From Burkholderia sp. GAS332 (GTDB lineage: Bacteria > Pseudomonadota > Gammaproteobacteria > Burkholderiales > Burkholderiaceae), in assembly GCA_900142905.1 (NCBI GenBank), contig FSRV01000001.1, forward strand, positions 4,154,001-4,218,000: a DNA stretch of 64,000 nt. The letters run 5' to 3'. This document shows, one piece after another, positions 21,387 to 31,909 of the stretch. A program made the position numbers and the translations under genes. Below the pieces are notes generated by a model. It was not told the DNA's origin. It saw only the letters and a list, made by a program, of their open reading frames with translations, and ran no database searches. How positions within the stretch are numbered: the stretch's first letter is position 1; each line of letters starts with the position of its first letter.

Positions 21387-21689
21387 ATGAAGCTGACACC
21401 TCGCGAGAAGGACAAGCTGCTGATCTTCACCGCCGCGCTGCTCGCCGAACGGCGCCGCGCTCGCGGCCTCAAACTGAACTACCCGGAAGCGATCGCCTTT
21501 ATCAGCGCCGCGCTGATGGAAGCGGCCCGTGACGGCAAGACGGTCGCCGAGGTCATGCACTACGGCACCACACTGCTGACGCGCGCCGATGTGATGGAAG
21601 GCGTGCCGGAAATGATCCCCGACATCCAGGTCGAAGCCACGTTCCCCGACGGCACCAAGCTCGTCACCGTTCACCACCCGATCCCCTAA
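21387..21689 (+). CDS. ureA: Urease gamma subunit
   Basis: From [20 protein letters not shown] this gives exactly 100 residues, the standard length of UreA; an earlier in-frame ATG at 21306 would add 27 unrelated residues. Signatures: [59 protein letters not shown]. Forms the (alpha beta gamma)3 urease with UreB and UreC in the cytoplasm. First gene of the ureABCEFG run. Confidence 0.96.
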   Translation: MKLTPREKDKLLIFTAALLAERRRARGLKLNYPEAIAFISAALMEAARDGKTVAEVMHYGTTLLTRADVMEGVPEMIPDIQVEATFPDGTKLVTVHHPIP

Positions 21690-21707
21690 TCACGTAAGGG
21701 CAGCCCC

Positions 21708-22013
21708 ATGATTCCCGGCGAACTCCTCATCGACGACGGCGAACACGAACTCAACGCGGGCCGCACCACCATCACGGTGGTCGTGTCGAATACCGGTGAC
21801 CGGCCGGTGCAGATCGGTTCGCACTATCACTTCTATGAAGTGAATGAAGCGCTCTCCTTCGATCGCGAAGCGGCACGCGGCTTCCGCCTGAACATCGCGG
21901 CGGGTACCGCCGTGCGCTTCGAGCCCGGCCAGGAACGCACGGTCGAACTGGTCGAACTGGCGGGTGACCGCATCGTCTACGGCTTCAACGGCAAGGTGAT
22001 GGGCAAGCTGTGA
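21708..22013 (+). CDS. ureB: Urease beta subunit
   Basis: A 101-residue UreB, starting [18 protein letters not shown] with GGTVRFEPG-type sequence ([21 protein letters not shown]) and the end [11 protein letters not shown]. Starts 18 bp after ureA, with AAGGG ahead of the ATG. Structural subunit of urease; the length is standard for the family. Confidence 0.96.
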   Translation: MIPGELLIDDGEHELNAGRTTITVVVSNTGDRPVQIGSHYHFYEVNEALSFDREAARGFRLNIAAGTAVRFEPGQERTVELVELAGDRIVYGFNGKVMGKL

Positions 22014-22065
22014 CACCCCTTCGGGCGCCCGCTCTGACCGACCTGCTCATTTCCGGATCCACACC

Positions 22066-23772
22066 ATGACATTACGTATTGGCCGCCGCGCGTACGCGGA
22101 AATGTTCGGCCCCACGACCGGCGACCGCGTGCGCCTCGCCGACACCGAACTGCTGATCGAAGTCGAACGCGACTTCACGACCTACGGCGAAGAAGTGAAG
22201 TTCGGCGGCGGCAAAGTGATTCGCGACGGCATGGGCCAGTCGCAACGCGTGCATGCCGACGTGGTCGATACGGTCGTGACGAATGCGGTGATTCTCGATC
22301 ACTGGGGCATCGTCAAGGCCGACATCGGCATTAAGAACGGCCGCATCGCCGCAATCGGTAAAGCGGGCAACCCGGACATCCAACCGAACGTGACGATCGC
22401 GATCGGCGCATCCACCGAAGTGATCGCGGGCGAAGGCCTGATCGTGACGGCGGGCGGTATCGACACACACATTCACTTCATCAGCCCGCAGCAGATTGAA
22501 GAAGCGCTGGCGAGCGGCGTGACGACGATGCTCGGCGGCGGCACCGGTCCGGCAACGGGCACGAACGCGACGACGTGTACACCGGGTCCGTGGCATCTCG
22601 AACGCATGCTGCAAGCGGCCGATGGTTATCCAATGAATATTGGCTTCCTCGGAAAGGGCAATGTGAGCCAGCCGCAACCTGCACTTGAACAGATCGCCGC
22701 GGGTGCGATCGGTTTGAAGCTGCACGAAGACTGGGGTTCGACGCCTGCTGCGATCGACAACTGTCTCTCTGTTGCCGACGATACCGACACGCAGGTCGCG
22801 ATCCACACGGATACGCTAAACGAAGCGGGTTTTGTCGAAGCAACGGTGGCTGCGTTCAAGGGCCGCACGATCCACACGTATCACACGGAAGGCGCAGGCG
22901 GCGGCCACGCGCCGGACATCATCAAGGTGTGCGGCGAAGCGAACGTGCTGCCCTCCTCCACGAATCCGACGCGTCCGTACACCGTCAACACGCTCGAAGA
23001 GCATCTCGACATGCTGATGGTGTGCCACCACCTGGACCCGTCGATTGCGGAAGATATTGCCTTTGCCGAGTCGCGTATCCGTCGCGAGACCATCGCCGCC
23101 GAAGACATCCTGCATGACCTCGGCACGTTGTCGATGTTGTCGTCGGATTCGCAGGCGATGGGGCGCGTGGGGGAAGTCATCATCCGCACGTGGCAAACCG
23201 CGCACAAGATGAAGGTGCAACGCGGCGCGCTGCCTGAAGACAACGCGCGGCACGACAACTTCCGCGCGAAGCGTTACGTCGCCAAATACACAATCAACCC
23301 GGCCATCACGCACGGGATCTCGCATGAAGTCGGCTCGATCGAGCCGGGCAAGTGGGCGGATCTGGTGTTCTGGGAGCCGGCGTTTTTCGGCATCAAGCCG
23401 TCGTTGATTCTGAAGGGCGGCATGATCGCGATGGCGCAAATGGGTGACCCGAACGCGTCGATTCCAACACCGCAACCGGTCCACTATCGCGAGATGTTCG
23501 CGACGCGTGGCGGTGCGCTGGGACGCACGTCCCTGACCTTCGTTTCGCAGATGGCCGCCGATGCGGGCGTCGGCGAACGCTATGGCCTGAACAAGCGTAT
23601 CGTTGCCGTGAAGAACTGCCGCACCATCACGAAGGCCGACATGATTCACAACGCGTGGCGCCCGGCGATCAGCGTCGATCCGGAAACCTATCAGGTGATC
23701 GCCGACGGTCAATTGCTGACCTGCGAGCCGGCCACCGTGCTGCCGATGGCGCAACGTTACTTTCTGTTCTAA
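22066..23772 (+). CDS. ureC: Urease alpha (catalytic) subunit
   Basis: A 568-residue catalytic subunit hydrolysing urea to ammonia and carbamate. Nickel-binding HxH is in [10 protein letters not shown] (His135/His137), the carbamylated Lys in [10 protein letters not shown] (Lys218), and the active-site His loop in [15 protein letters not shown]. All expected catalytic motifs are present and the length is standard. The stop is three bases before ureE. Confidence 0.97.
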   Translation: MTLRIGRRAYAEMFGPTTGDRVRLADTELLIEVERDFTTYGEEVKFGGGKVIRDGMGQSQRVHADVVDTVVTNAVILDHWGIVKADIGIKNGRIAAIGKAGNPDIQPNVTIAIGASTEVIAGEGLIVTAGGIDTHIHFISPQQIEEALASGVTTMLGGGTGPATGTNATTCTPGPWHLERMLQAADGYPMNIGFLGKGNVSQPQPALEQIAAGAIGLKLHEDWGSTPAAIDNCLSVADDTDTQVAIHTDTLNEAGFVEATVAAFKGRTIHTYHTEGAGGGHAPDIIKVCGEANVLPSSTNPTRPYTVNTLEEHLDMLMVCHHLDPSIAEDIAFAESRIRRETIAAEDILHDLGTLSMLSSDSQAMGRVGEVIIRTWQTAHKMKVQRGALPEDNARHDNFRAKRYVAKYTINPAITHGISHEVGSIEPGKWADLVFWEPAFFGIKPSLILKGGMIAMAQMGDPNASIPTPQPVHYREMFATRGGALGRTSLTFVSQMAADAGVGERYGLNKRIVAVKNCRTITKADMIHNAWRPAISVDPETYQVIADGQLLTCEPATVLPMAQRYFLF

Positions 23773-23775
23773 GCC

Positions 23776-24450
23776 ATGCGCACTATCGACAAACTGATCG
23801 CTCCGCATCTGAAGCTCGCACCCGTGCTGGTGAAGCGTGCGCCGACCTTGACGCTCGCCTTCGACGACCGTCGTAAGAGCCGTCTCGCCGCAACGCTCGA
23901 TAACGGCGAGGAAATCGCGCTGCTGTTGCCGCGCGGCACCGTGCTGCGCGACGGCGATGTGCTGGTCGCCGACGATGGCGGCCTGGTACGCGTGGTCGCC
24001 GCGCCCGAAGCGGTGCTGGTTGTCCGCGCGAAAGACACGTTGACGCTGACCCGTGCGGCCTATCACCTCGGCAATCGTCACACGCCGGTCGAAGTCGGCG
24101 CGGATTATCTGAAGCTCGAATACGATCCGGTGCTGGCCGATATGCTGAAGCGCATCGGTGCCAGCGTGGATCAGGTGACGATGCCGTTCCAGCCGGAATC
24201 CGGCGCGTACGGCGGCGGTCACAAGCATGGTCACGACGAGAGCTTCGCGGAAGACTATGCGCTCGCCCAGCAGGTATTCGACGAGCATCATGGGCATGAG
24301 CATTCGCACGATCATGAGCATGGACATAGCCATGCGCAGGGTCATGAGCATGAGCATGAGCACGACCACTCGCACGATCATAACGACGGCGATCACGTCC
24401 ACGACGAATCGTGCGGCCACGGACATCATCACCACCATGCGCATCGCTGA
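23776..24450 (+). CDS. ureE: Urease nickel metallochaperone UreE with long His-rich tail
   Basis: A 224-residue UreE. The N-terminal peptide-binding and metal-binding domains ([52 protein letters not shown]) occupy about 145 residues. The remaining tail is dominated by His-Asp/Glu/Gly repeats with about 28 His, ending [11 protein letters not shown]. It delivers Ni(II) to apo-urease; the tail is longer than in many homologues and suggests nickel storage. ureF starts 14 bp inside its end. Confidence 0.95.
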   Translation: MRTIDKLIAPHLKLAPVLVKRAPTLTLAFDDRRKSRLAATLDNGEEIALLLPRGTVLRDGDVLVADDGGLVRVVAAPEAVLVVRAKDTLTLTRAAYHLGNRHTPVEVGADYLKLEYDPVLADMLKRIGASVDQVTMPFQPESGAYGGGHKHGHDESFAEDYALAQQVFDEHHGHEHSHDHEHGHSHAQGHEHEHEHDHSHDHNDGDHVHDESCGHGHHHHHAHR

Positions 24451-25117
24451 ACTCACGGCGCTGCTGCATCTTGCGTCACCGGCCCTACCGATCGGCGCGT
24501 TCAGCTACTCGCAAGGTCTCGAAGCCGCGATCGAAGCGCAACTCATCACCGATGCCGATTCGGCCCGCGACTGGATCGCGAGCGGTTTGACCGATGTGCT
24601 CGCGCGTGGCGAGCTGCCGTTTCTTGCGCATCAGATGGAGCGCTGGCGAGCGCGTGATGCAGACGGCCTAAAAGAAGCAAACAGCGAATTCCTGGCAAGC
24701 CGTGAGTCTGCGGAACTCAGACGTGAGACGGAACAGATGGGCTGGTCGCTACGGCAGTTGTGCGTGTCGCTCGAATGGGGCGACGCCGAACGGCGCACGA
24801 CGCTGGCATCGCTCAAGCCCCTGGCCCAACCCACGGCGTTCGCTTTCGCCGCTTTCGCACACGATGCAGCGCCGGACGCCGCGCTCGCCGCTTATGCATT
24901 CAGTTGGGTGGAAAATCAAGCCGCCGCCGCATTGAAGGCCGTGCCGCTCGGCCAACTTGCGGGACAACGCATCATCGTCGCGTTACGCGAGCCGATCGAC
25001 GCCGCCGTCACGCGCGCTTTGGCCACGCCACCCGAAAACATCAATACCTTCGCGCCGCAATTGGGCATCCTGTCAGCGCGTCACGAGTCGCAGTATTCGC
25101 GGCTCTTTCGCTCTTAA
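24437..25117 (+). CDS. ureF: Urease accessory protein UreF
   Basis: A 226-residue all-helical UreF from [20 protein letters not shown], overlapping the ureE end by 14 bp in another frame. Signatures: [80 protein letters not shown]. It bridges UreD and UreG and gates GTP-dependent nickel insertion. A longer upstream frame through the His-repeat region is out of frame with ureE and not coding. Confidence 0.94.
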   Translation: MRIAELTALLHLASPALPIGAFSYSQGLEAAIEAQLITDADSARDWIASGLTDVLARGELPFLAHQMERWRARDADGLKEANSEFLASRESAELRRETEQMGWSLRQLCVSLEWGDAERRTTLASLKPLAQPTAFAFAAFAHDAAPDAALAAYAFSWVENQAAAALKAVPLGQLAGQRIIVALREPIDAAVTRALATPPENINTFAPQLGILSARHESQYSRLFRS

Positions 25118-25128
25118 ATCGATCCATC

Positions 25129-25773
25129 ATGAACGCACCTCATCACCCGCCTGTCCGCACAAAAAAACTGCCGCCGCTGCGCGTGGGCGTCGGCGGCCCG
25201 GTCGGCTCGGGCAAGACCACGCTGCTCGAAATGCTCTGCAAGGCGATGCGCGAGCAGTACGACCTCGTGGCGATCACCAACGACATCTATACGAAAGAAG
25301 ATCAGCGCCTGTTGACCGTGGCGGGCGCATTGCCGGCCGAACGGATCATGGGCGTCGAAACGGGCGGTTGCCCGCATACGGCGATTCGTGAAGACGCATC
25401 AATCAACCTCGAAGCCGTCGACCGCATGCTGACGCGGTTTCCCGATGCGGACATCGTGTTCATCGAATCGGGCGGCGATAATCTCGCCGCGACGTTCAGC
25501 CCGGAACTGTCCGACCTGACGATCTACGTGATCGACGTGGCGGGCGGCGAGAAAGTTCCGCGCAAAGGCGGCCCGGGCATTACGAAATCGGATCTGCTGG
25601 TGATCAACAAGACCGACCTCGCGCCGATGGTCGGCGCGAATCTCGATGTGATGGCTTCGGATGCCAAGAAGATGCGCGGCGAGCGTCCCTTCGTGATGTG
25701 CAACCTGAAGGCGCTCGACGGACTGGATGTGGTGGTGAAGTTTATCGAGAAAAAGGGGCTGTTGAAGGTCTGA
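25129..25773 (+). CDS. ureG: Urease accessory GTPase UreG
   Basis: A 214-residue SIMIBI GTPase starting [21 protein letters not shown]-loop [13 protein letters not shown], metal/GTP motif [32 protein letters not shown] and base-recognition NKTDLAP are intact. Dimerises with nickel and drives urease maturation with UreD/F. Starts 11 bp after ureF; last gene of the urease run. Confidence 0.97.
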   Translation: MNAPHHPPVRTKKLPPLRVGVGGPVGSGKTTLLEMLCKAMREQYDLVAITNDIYTKEDQRLLTVAGALPAERIMGVETGGCPHTAIREDASINLEAVDRMLTRFPDADIVFIESGGDNLAATFSPELSDLTIYVIDVAGGEKVPRKGGPGITKSDLLVINKTDLAPMVGANLDVMASDAKKMRGERPFVMCNLKALDGLDVVVKFIEKKGLLKV

Positions 25774-25777
25774 GGCC

Positions 25778-26527
25778 TTACTCGCCCGGATGGCATTCAA
25801 GCAGGAATGCCATCATTTCGGATCCATCTTTCGACAGATAGAAGCGCACCATCTTCTCGTTGAAGTCGCCCGCGCGCTGCGCTGGCACGCTGATCGCATC
25901 GATACCGTTCGACATCAACACGCCATTCATCATGAAGCGTGACGTGCGCTTGTTGCCATCGAAGAAGAATTGCTGCAACGCGCCGAACAGGAAAAAAGCG
26001 CAAGCTCTCTCGAAGGCGTTGGAAACCTGATCGGTCAGTGCGCGTGTGCCTGCGGCAAAAACCCGGTTGAGTTCAGGAGCGCCGGGCAAGGTCGGCAGCG
26101 GGGTATGTCGCCCCGCTTCTCCCAACGCTACGTCGGGCGTGTATCGCGTTTCCTCTCCTTCGCCACGGAACACGCCCCACTCAAGCGCCTCGTTACGCGC
26201 CACAAGGCGATGCAGGTCGCAAAACGTCGTTTTGTCGAGCGCAAATCTGCCGTTCTGCACGATAGCAAGCAGATGTTTCGAACTCTCCGCCAAGTTCAAA
26301 ATCTGCTCCTGATCGGAAATCTTCCGGCCGCCGACAGTTACGCCATCGAGCAGCGTCTTTACCTCAGGAAACGTGAACGGATTGCCCTCAAGCACGCTCG
26401 CATCCCAAACAAACTCAGGCAGCATCCGATGAAAACGGAAGCACACTCGCTTAGTGGAATGGGTCGGCAAATCCTGCGGAATCGCAGCGCGATCCCATTG
26501 AAAACCGAGGTCAGTAAAGAGCGTCAT
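25778..26527 (-). CDS. Fic-family protein lacking the catalytic His
   Basis: A 249-residue protein from MTLFTDLGFQWDRAAIPQDL; the upstream extension is non-family. The Fic core has the helical bundle and a motif reading QFFFDGNKRTSR, where the family consensus is HPFxDGNKR. The catalytic His is Gln186 (CAA, one base from a His codon) and the Pro is Phe. The anion-binding DGNKR is intact. An N-terminal ASVLEGN (~43-49) resembles the inhibitory SSxIEGN motif of class II Fic enzymes. AMPylation activity is therefore doubtful. Convergent with ureG, 4 bp apart, without a visible terminator. Confidence 0.8.
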   Translation of the reverse strand: MTLFTDLGFQWDRAAIPQDLPTHSTKRVCFRFHRMLPEFVWDASVLEGNPFTFPEVKTLLDGVTVGGRKISDQEQILNLAESSKHLLAIVQNGRFALDKTTFCDLHRLVARNEALEWGVFRGEGEETRYTPDVALGEAGRHTPLPTLPGAPELNRVFAAGTRALTDQVSNAFERACAFFLFGALQQFFFDGNKRTSRFMMNGVLMSNGIDAISVPAQRAGDFNEKMVRFYLSKDGSEMMAFLLECHPGE

Positions 26528-26654
26528 GGCAGCAGTGGAAAAAGCGTTTCGAATCAGAAGGCGGTCAATGCGCGCGCCCGATGTTCGCAGAATATATGAT
26601 TTATTGGCGCACAAGCCGATAAGACAAGCGCCACATTTCACGGTACTCGAACGA

Positions 26655-27968
26655 CTACTCCGGCAACAACGCCATCAACACATCGACGGTCCGCGTCGTC
26701 GCGCCACGATGGCGCGCGGCAAACGCCGAGGCCGCGCCGCCCATCGCCATCCGCCTTGCCTTGTCGCCGAAGAGCTCGCGCAGCGCTCGCGCCAGATCAG
26801 CCGGATCTTGCACCTGCACCGCCGCACCCGCCGCGACCGCATCCGCCGTGGCTTGCGTGAAGTTGAACACATGCGGCCCGATCAGCACCGGCACGCCGAC
26901 CGCACATGCCTCAATCAGATTCTGCCCGCCCAGCGGCAGCAAACTCCCGCCGATAAACGCCAGATCCGAAGCGGCGTAGTAAGCGCCCAACTCACCCATC
27001 GAATCACCGAGCAGCACGTTCACACCTGACGCCAAAGCAGGCACTCCGCCGCCCGCGCCTGAGCCCGCCGACGCTACCGCCGCGCTCGGCGCCCACATAG
27101 AACGCCGCTCAAGCCGCAAGCCAGCTTTCTCGACCAACGCCGCCACTTCGTTAAACCGTTGCGGATGACGCGGCACCAGGATCAGCAACGCGTCGTCGAT
27201 GCCGAGCGCCGCGAATGCCTGCAGCACCAGCTCCTCTTCGCCTTCGCGCGTACTCGCCGCGACCCACACGGGCCGCGTGCCGATCGCCGCGCGCCACGCA
27301 TGACCCCGCGCCGCCAGTTCCGGCGGCGTGCTCATATCGAACTTCAGATTGCCGAGCACCGCGACATTACGCGCACCGAGTGCGGTCAGCCGCTCCGCAT
27401 CCGATGGACTCTGCGCCAGTACCCGCGCAAATCCGCCAAACACGTCCTTGGTGGCATGCCCGAACTTGGCCGCGCGCTTAAACGAGCGCGCCGACATCCG
27501 CGCATTGGTCAGCACGAGCGGCACGTCCGCGCGACGGCATTCGTCGATCAGCGTCGGCCACACTTCGGTTTCCATCACCAGACCAAGCGACGGCCGCCAC
27601 GCCCGCAGAAACCGCCGCACCGCGTGCGGCATGTCATACGGCAGATAGCTGCGCAATACACGGTCGCCGAAAATTTCCTCGCCAGTGGCGCGGCCGCTCG
27701 GCGTCATATGCGTCAAAAGAATCCGCGCGTCGGGCCGCGCCTTCATCAGCGCGTCGATGAGCGGTTGCGCGGCGCGCGTCTCGCCCACCGACACCGCGTG
27801 CACCCAGATCAGCGGCGCATTGTCTTCTGGCAACCGGCCGCGCGAGTAGCCGAAACGCTCGGCGATATGCTCGCGATAGCCCCGCTCCTTGCGCGACCGG
27901 ATCAGCAAGCGCAGCACGGCGAGCGGCGCGACGATCCACCAGAGCCCGTTATAAACCGCCCTCAGCAT
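26655..27968 (-). CDS. waaA: Kdo transferase (lipid IV-A 3-deoxy-D-manno-octulosonic acid transferase)
   Basis: A 437-residue GT30 enzyme anchored by an N-terminal hydrophobic segment. Signatures: ERFGY, APLIWVHAVSVGETRAAQPL, LLTHMTPSGRATG, SYLPYDMPHAVRRFL, METEVWPTLI, VLTNARMSARSF, GNLKFDM and GGSLLPLGGQNLIEA. Transfers Kdo from CMP-Kdo to lipid IV-A at the cytoplasmic face. The Kdo hydroxylase gene lies just upstream in the same direction, as expected for Burkholderia core-LPS loci. Confidence 0.95.
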   Translation of the reverse strand: MLRAVYNGLWWIVAPLAVLRLLIRSRKERGYREHIAERFGYSRGRLPEDNAPLIWVHAVSVGETRAAQPLIDALMKARPDARILLTHMTPSGRATGEEIFGDRVLRSYLPYDMPHAVRRFLRAWRPSLGLVMETEVWPTLIDECRRADVPLVLTNARMSARSFKRAAKFGHATKDVFGGFARVLAQSPSDAERLTALGARNVAVLGNLKFDMSTPPELAARGHAWRAAIGTRPVWVAASTREGEEELVLQAFAALGIDDALLILVPRHPQRFNEVAALVEKAGLRLERRSMWAPSAAVASAGSGAGGGVPALASGVNVLLGDSMGELGAYYAASDLAFIGGSLLPLGGQNLIEACAVGVPVLIGPHVFNFTQATADAVAAGAAVQVQDPADLARALRELFGDKARRMAMGGAASAFAARHRGATTRTVDVLMALLPE

Positions 27969-28044
27969 CGGGACTCCGCGCGCTCAGGCGCGAATCCAAA
28001 TGCAAAAGCGAGTTTCACAGCGCGATCGAAAACGACAGCGGCGC

Positions 28045-28929
28045 TCAAACCAGCGCCCTGCCCTTCAGGCGCTCGAGAATGCCGAGCGGTGCGCAATCCG
28101 GCTGCGCCATCGCCTTGACCGGCAGGAAGAAGGTCTGCTCCAGCATGAACTGGCCGGACATCACCGCATGCGAAGTCTGGTCGGAGAAACACACCCACAC
28201 GCTGCCCGGCGGAAACGGCATGGTCTCCTGCGGGCTCGACTTCTGATACTCGAGATCGGCCTTCATGCCGTCGTGCAGATTCAGCATCAGATGGTCATAT
28301 TCGCTGCGCGGCGATTTGGTCACGTGCAGCAAGTTCAGCAGCCACGCGGAACCCGGCATCTGCGGTTTGATGCGCGGCAGGAAGCGCTTGGCCATGTCCT
28401 CGAACGGTTCGCCGACACGCCAAACGCGCGGTGCACCATGCGGATTGACGTTGGTGAACACGCGCAGGATGCGCTCGCCATAGTTCGGCCGCGACGGAAA
28501 GGCATCGACGTGCAAACGGCTATCGTCCTTACGCCAGGACGTCTCGCGCCCTTCCACTTGATGCAGCCGCAGGCTCGTCGGCGCGACGCGCAGTCTGCCG
28601 TTGTATTCGGGAAAGAGCCCATCGACCAACGTCCGTGCGTTGGACTGATAACGCGCGACCAGCGCGCGCACCGCCGATTGCGTGACCGCGTCGCCGGCCA
28701 CGCCATGCAGCGCGCCGCCGTTCGGCTCAAGACTGATGTTCTTACGGCTTGGATCGGCCAGTGCGGGATCGAGCAACGCCTGTTCGCCGCCTTCGATCGC
28801 AAAGCGCAGATTCGGGAAATACAGCACCTTGCCGCGTTCGACGCCGGCCAGCAGCATCTCGCGCGGCACGGACAGATTGCGTCCGTGCCAGTCAGCGTTC
28901 GCTACTTCGATGATCTGGGTTTCGTTCAT
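28045..28929 (-). CDS. kdoO: Kdo 3-hydroxylase (Fe(II)/2-oxoglutarate dioxygenase)
   Basis: A 294-residue Kdo_hydroxy-family protein. The iron-binding HxD is visible in SRLHVDAFPSRPNYGERILR, with supporting motifs YFPNLRFAIEGGEQALLDP, NPHGAPRVWRVG and a distal SDQTSHAVMSGQFMLEQTFF providing a His. It converts Kdo in lipid A-linked inner core to Ko, a modification known from Burkholderia. Located between waaC and waaA, all leftward. Confidence 0.9.
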   Translation of the reverse strand: MNETQIIEVANADWHGRNLSVPREMLLAGVERGKVLYFPNLRFAIEGGEQALLDPALADPSRKNISLEPNGGALHGVAGDAVTQSAVRALVARYQSNARTLVDGLFPEYNGRLRVAPTSLRLHQVEGRETSWRKDDSRLHVDAFPSRPNYGERILRVFTNVNPHGAPRVWRVGEPFEDMAKRFLPRIKPQMPGSAWLLNLLHVTKSPRSEYDHLMLNLHDGMKADLEYQKSSPQETMPFPPGSVWVCFSDQTSHAVMSGQFMLEQTFFLPVKAMAQPDCAPLGILERLKGRALV

Positions 28930-28982
28930 GGTCGCCCTTGAAAACGGATGGAGCGTAAGGCGAAGCGTGCCGCGTTACACCA

Positions 28983-29978
28983 TTAGAGCAGGCCGAATCC
29001 GGCCAGCGCGGACTTGACTTCTTGCAGCGTGGGCGGCTTGCCGGCCGTGCCGAGATTGACGACGTTCGGTGACCAGTAGCCGCCGGTACGCCACGCGGTG
29101 GAGAAATTGTACAACTCGACCGTCGGCCGCTTCAGCGCTGCCGCAATGTGAACTAGACCTGTGTCAACGCCGACGGTCGCGGCGGCGCCGTCGATCAGGC
29201 CGACCACCGCCGGCAACGACAGCTTGGGCGGCACGATGGCCGCACCGCCGAATTCCTTCGCCAGACGCTCGCTGGTGACGCGCTCTTCCTCGCTGCCCCA
29301 CGGCAGCACGATCGACGCGCCGCGCCGCACCAAAGACTGGCCGAGTTCGATCCACGCGGTATCGGGCCACTGCTTGTCGGCGCGCGAGGTGGCGTGCACG
29401 AACACCACGTAAGGCACCGGCAGGTTCAGATTCGCCTCCGACAACGCCAGCGCCGCGCGCCCGGTGTCAATGCCGAAGTCGATATCGTCGGTGGGTTGCG
29501 GCTGCGGATCGTTCAGCGCCGCGGCCACCAGTTGGCGCGTTCGCTCGACCACATGGGTGCGTGGCTCGATCGGCACCCGCTTGTCGTAGAAGAAGCGCAC
29601 CGGCCATTCGAAGCCCGCGCCTTCGGTACGGTTGGCGAGGCCGACCAGCGGCCCGCGAGCCATGCTCGCGACCCACGCGGTCTTGATGAGCCCCTGGCAG
29701 TCGATCACGAGGTCGTAGTGCTCAGCCGCGAGCGCGCGGCGAAACGCGCCGATCTCGCGCCAGTTGTCGACCGACAGGATGCGCTTGCGCCAGCGCCGCA
29801 GCGATACGGGAATCGCCCGCCGCACGCCGCTGACCAGCTCCACGAGCCCGACGAAGCTTTCTTCGACGAGCCAGTCGATCTGGGCCTCGGGATGGCGGCG
29901 TCGGATGTCGGCGATCACCGGCATGTTGTGAACGACGTCGCCCAATGACGACACCCTCACGATTAGTATCTTTTGCAC
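28983..29978 (-). CDS. waaC: LPS heptosyltransferase I
   Basis: About 331 residues from GTG at 29978 (MQKILIVRVSSLGDVVHNMP); a TTG two codons earlier is also possible and neither has a strong ribosome site. GT9 signatures: IDWLVEESF, YDLVIDCQGLIKTAW, VFVHATSRADKQWPD, GVDTGLVHIAAALKRPTVELYN. Adds the first L-glycero-D-manno-heptose to Kdo. Followed by kdoO and waaA. Confidence 0.93.
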   Translation of the reverse strand: MQKILIVRVSSLGDVVHNMPVIADIRRRHPEAQIDWLVEESFVGLVELVSGVRRAIPVSLRRWRKRILSVDNWREIGAFRRALAAEHYDLVIDCQGLIKTAWVASMARGPLVGLANRTEGAGFEWPVRFFYDKRVPIEPRTHVVERTRQLVAAALNDPQPQPTDDIDFGIDTGRAALALSEANLNLPVPYVVFVHATSRADKQWPDTAWIELGQSLVRRGASIVLPWGSEEERVTSERLAKEFGGAAIVPPKLSLPAVVGLIDGAAATVGVDTGLVHIAAALKRPTVELYNFSTAWRTGGYWSPNVVNLGTAGKPPTLQEVKSALAGFGLL

Positions 29979-30141
29979 GCTCAAGTGTGGGAAAACCGGC
30001 TATCCGGCCCGAAGTGCGTTGAGAGAGCCCCCAAACCTGTCGCTTCGCGCCAGGCCCCCCGAGGGGGGTGAGAAAACTTGGGGCGGCCCGGCGTTTTCTC
30101 ACGAGGATCGCAATTCTATCCCGCCACAGGTAAATGGCATG

Positions 30142-30179
30142 AAAAAACGCGGCGCGGTAAGTGAAACCCGCGCCGCGTT
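30142..30179 (-). terminator. Intrinsic terminator after the phosphomannomutase gene
   Basis: A 12-bp perfect stem (AACGCGGCGCGG / CCGCGCCGCGTT, 10-nt loop). On the - strand the stem ends in TTTTTT, so it terminates the leftward phosphomannomutase gene. Confidence 0.9.
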
Positions 30180-30225
30180 CGACGGCAGCCGCGGTTCACG
30201 AAGAACCGCGCCGCCGTTTGAGCCT

Positions 30226-31620
30226 TTAGAACGGCAGCTTCGCGTCCGGCTTCTCCGCCATGATCACGCGGCGGAAGTCTTCCTGGATGCGTTTAAGCGC
30301 TTCGTCGCTATCGGCTTCGAAACGCATGACCACCACCGGCGTAGTGTTCGACGAACGCGCGAGGCCAAAGCCGTCCGGGTACTCGACACGCAGGCCGTCG
30401 ATCTTCACGATGTCGTCCGCGCCGGTGAACTTCGCGTTTTGCTGCAAACGCGCGATCAGTTCGAAGTTTTCGCCTTCTTCGAGCTTCAATTGCAGTTCCG
30501 GCGTGGAATTCGAGTTCGGCAGCGAGTTCAGCAGCTTGCTCGGATCTGCCACGCGCGTGAGGATTTCGAGCAGGCGCGCGCCCGTGTACAAACCGTCGTC
30601 GAAGCCGTACCAGCGGTCCTTGAAGAACACGTGGCCGCTCATTTCGCCTGCCAACGGCGCGCCAGTTTCGCGCAGCTTCGCCTTGACCAGCGAGTGGCCG
30701 GTCTTCCACATCAGCGGCTCGCCGCCCTTCTCCTTGACCCACTTGGCCAGATTGCGCGTGCACTTCACGTCGTAAATGATCTGCGCGCCCTTGTTGCGCG
30801 ACAGCACTTCTTCGGCGAACAGCATCAACTGGCGGTCCGGATAGATGATCTGGCCGTCTTTGGTGACAACGCCCAGGCGGTCGCCGTCGCCGTCGAATGC
30901 GAAGCCGATTTCAGCGTCCGATTCCTTCAGCGCGCGGATCACGTCCTGGAGGTTTTCCGGGTGAGCCGGGTCCGGGTGATGGTTCGGGAAGTTGCCGTCG
31001 ATCTCGGTGAACAGCTCCACCAGTTCGCAGCCGAGCTTCTTGAAGAGCTTCGGCGCGAGACCGCCCGCCACGCCGTTGCCGGTGTCGACCACGATCTTGA
31101 TCGGGCGCGCGAGCTTGACGTCGCTGGCGATGCGATCCAGATACGCATCGGCAATGTCGTACTCGGTGTACGTGCCGCTACCGTCAGCGAAGTTTTCGTC
31201 GACGATGCGCTGATGCAGCGCGAGGATCTGCTCGCCGTAAATGGCCGCACCGCGCAGGACCATCTTGAAGCCGTTGTAATCAGGCGGATTGTGGCTGCCC
31301 GTCACGACGATGCACGAATCGACGCGGCGTTCGCCGCCGTCGAGCTGCAACGGCACGCTGGCCGCGAAGTAGCCGACCGGCGTCGGCACCATGCCGACGT
31401 TGACCACGTCGACGCCGGCCGCACGCAGACCGTCTGACAGTGCCTGGATCAGCTCGGGACCCGAGAGGCGCCCGTCACGCGCGACCACCACGGCGTCGCC
31501 GCCTTGCGCCCGCACTTCGCTGCCGAAAGCGCGACCGATCGAACGCGCTGCGTCGGCGTCGAGCGTCTTGCCGATTACGCCGCGAATGTCATACGCCTTG
31601 AAAATAGATTTGGAGATCAT
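30226..31620 (-). CDS. manB: Phosphomannomutase/phosphoglucomutase (AlgC/ManB type)
   Basis: A 464-residue alpha-D-phosphohexomutase. FKAYDIRGVIG start, phosphoserine loop VVTGSHNPPDYNGFK, metal loop FAFDGDGDRLGV, sugar-binding GEMSGHVFF and the C-terminal phosphate loop RSSNTTPVVVMRFEA are all present. Makes mannose-1-phosphate for GDP-mannose, feeding ManC at 54322 and the surrounding LPS/EPS genes. Divergent from the flippase gene to its right. Confidence 0.93.
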   Translation of the reverse strand: MISKSIFKAYDIRGVIGKTLDADAARSIGRAFGSEVRAQGGDAVVVARDGRLSGPELIQALSDGLRAAGVDVVNVGMVPTPVGYFAASVPLQLDGGERRVDSCIVVTGSHNPPDYNGFKMVLRGAAIYGEQILALHQRIVDENFADGSGTYTEYDIADAYLDRIASDVKLARPIKIVVDTGNGVAGGLAPKLFKKLGCELVELFTEIDGNFPNHHPDPAHPENLQDVIRALKESDAEIGFAFDGDGDRLGVVTKDGQIIYPDRQLMLFAEEVLSRNKGAQIIYDVKCTRNLAKWVKEKGGEPLMWKTGHSLVKAKLRETGAPLAGEMSGHVFFKDRWYGFDDGLYTGARLLEILTRVADPSKLLNSLPNSNSTPELQLKLEEGENFELIARLQQNAKFTGADDIVKIDGLRVEYPDGFGLARSSNTTPVVVMRFEADSDEALKRIQEDFRRVIMAEKPDAKLPF

Positions 31621-31734
31621 GTTGGCTCACTTGCGTGCAATGGAAAATTTTGACCGGCGCATCGCCGAGAGATCGGTAAAACAGTCTGCTGAACCGAGCG
31701 ATGCGCCCTTGCCGGAAGCGATCCGGTTCCAACT

Positions 31735-31740
31735 TATAAT
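31735..31740 (+). promoter_or_regulatory. Candidate -10 box upstream of the rightward polysaccharide genes
   Basis: A perfect TATAAT in the divergent 31621-31909 region, without a good -35 at normal spacing. Suggestive only. Confidence 0.25.
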
Positions 31741-31909
31741 TGCGCCTTTCGGACATACCCTAATAGATTCCCATTCTAATGCTTAGACGCCCACCTTTTG
31801 TAAAGTTGCCGCGACAGTCGGCCTGCGGATGGGCGATCGCGCAGCTTGGCGCCGCGCAAACTGCGTCGCGCGCGCAACCGGTTCAACCGCATTGGCGAGC
31901 GTCGACCGG

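Noticed and set aside
26526..28118. Rightward open frames opposite waaA and kdoO
   Set aside because: Arg/His-rich antisense shadows with no recognisable domain; waaA and kdoO are certain.
30055..30068. CCCCCC-GA-GGGGGG palindrome upstream of waaC as a terminator
   Set aside because: The loop would be only two bases and there is no T-run; more likely a chance GC palindrome.
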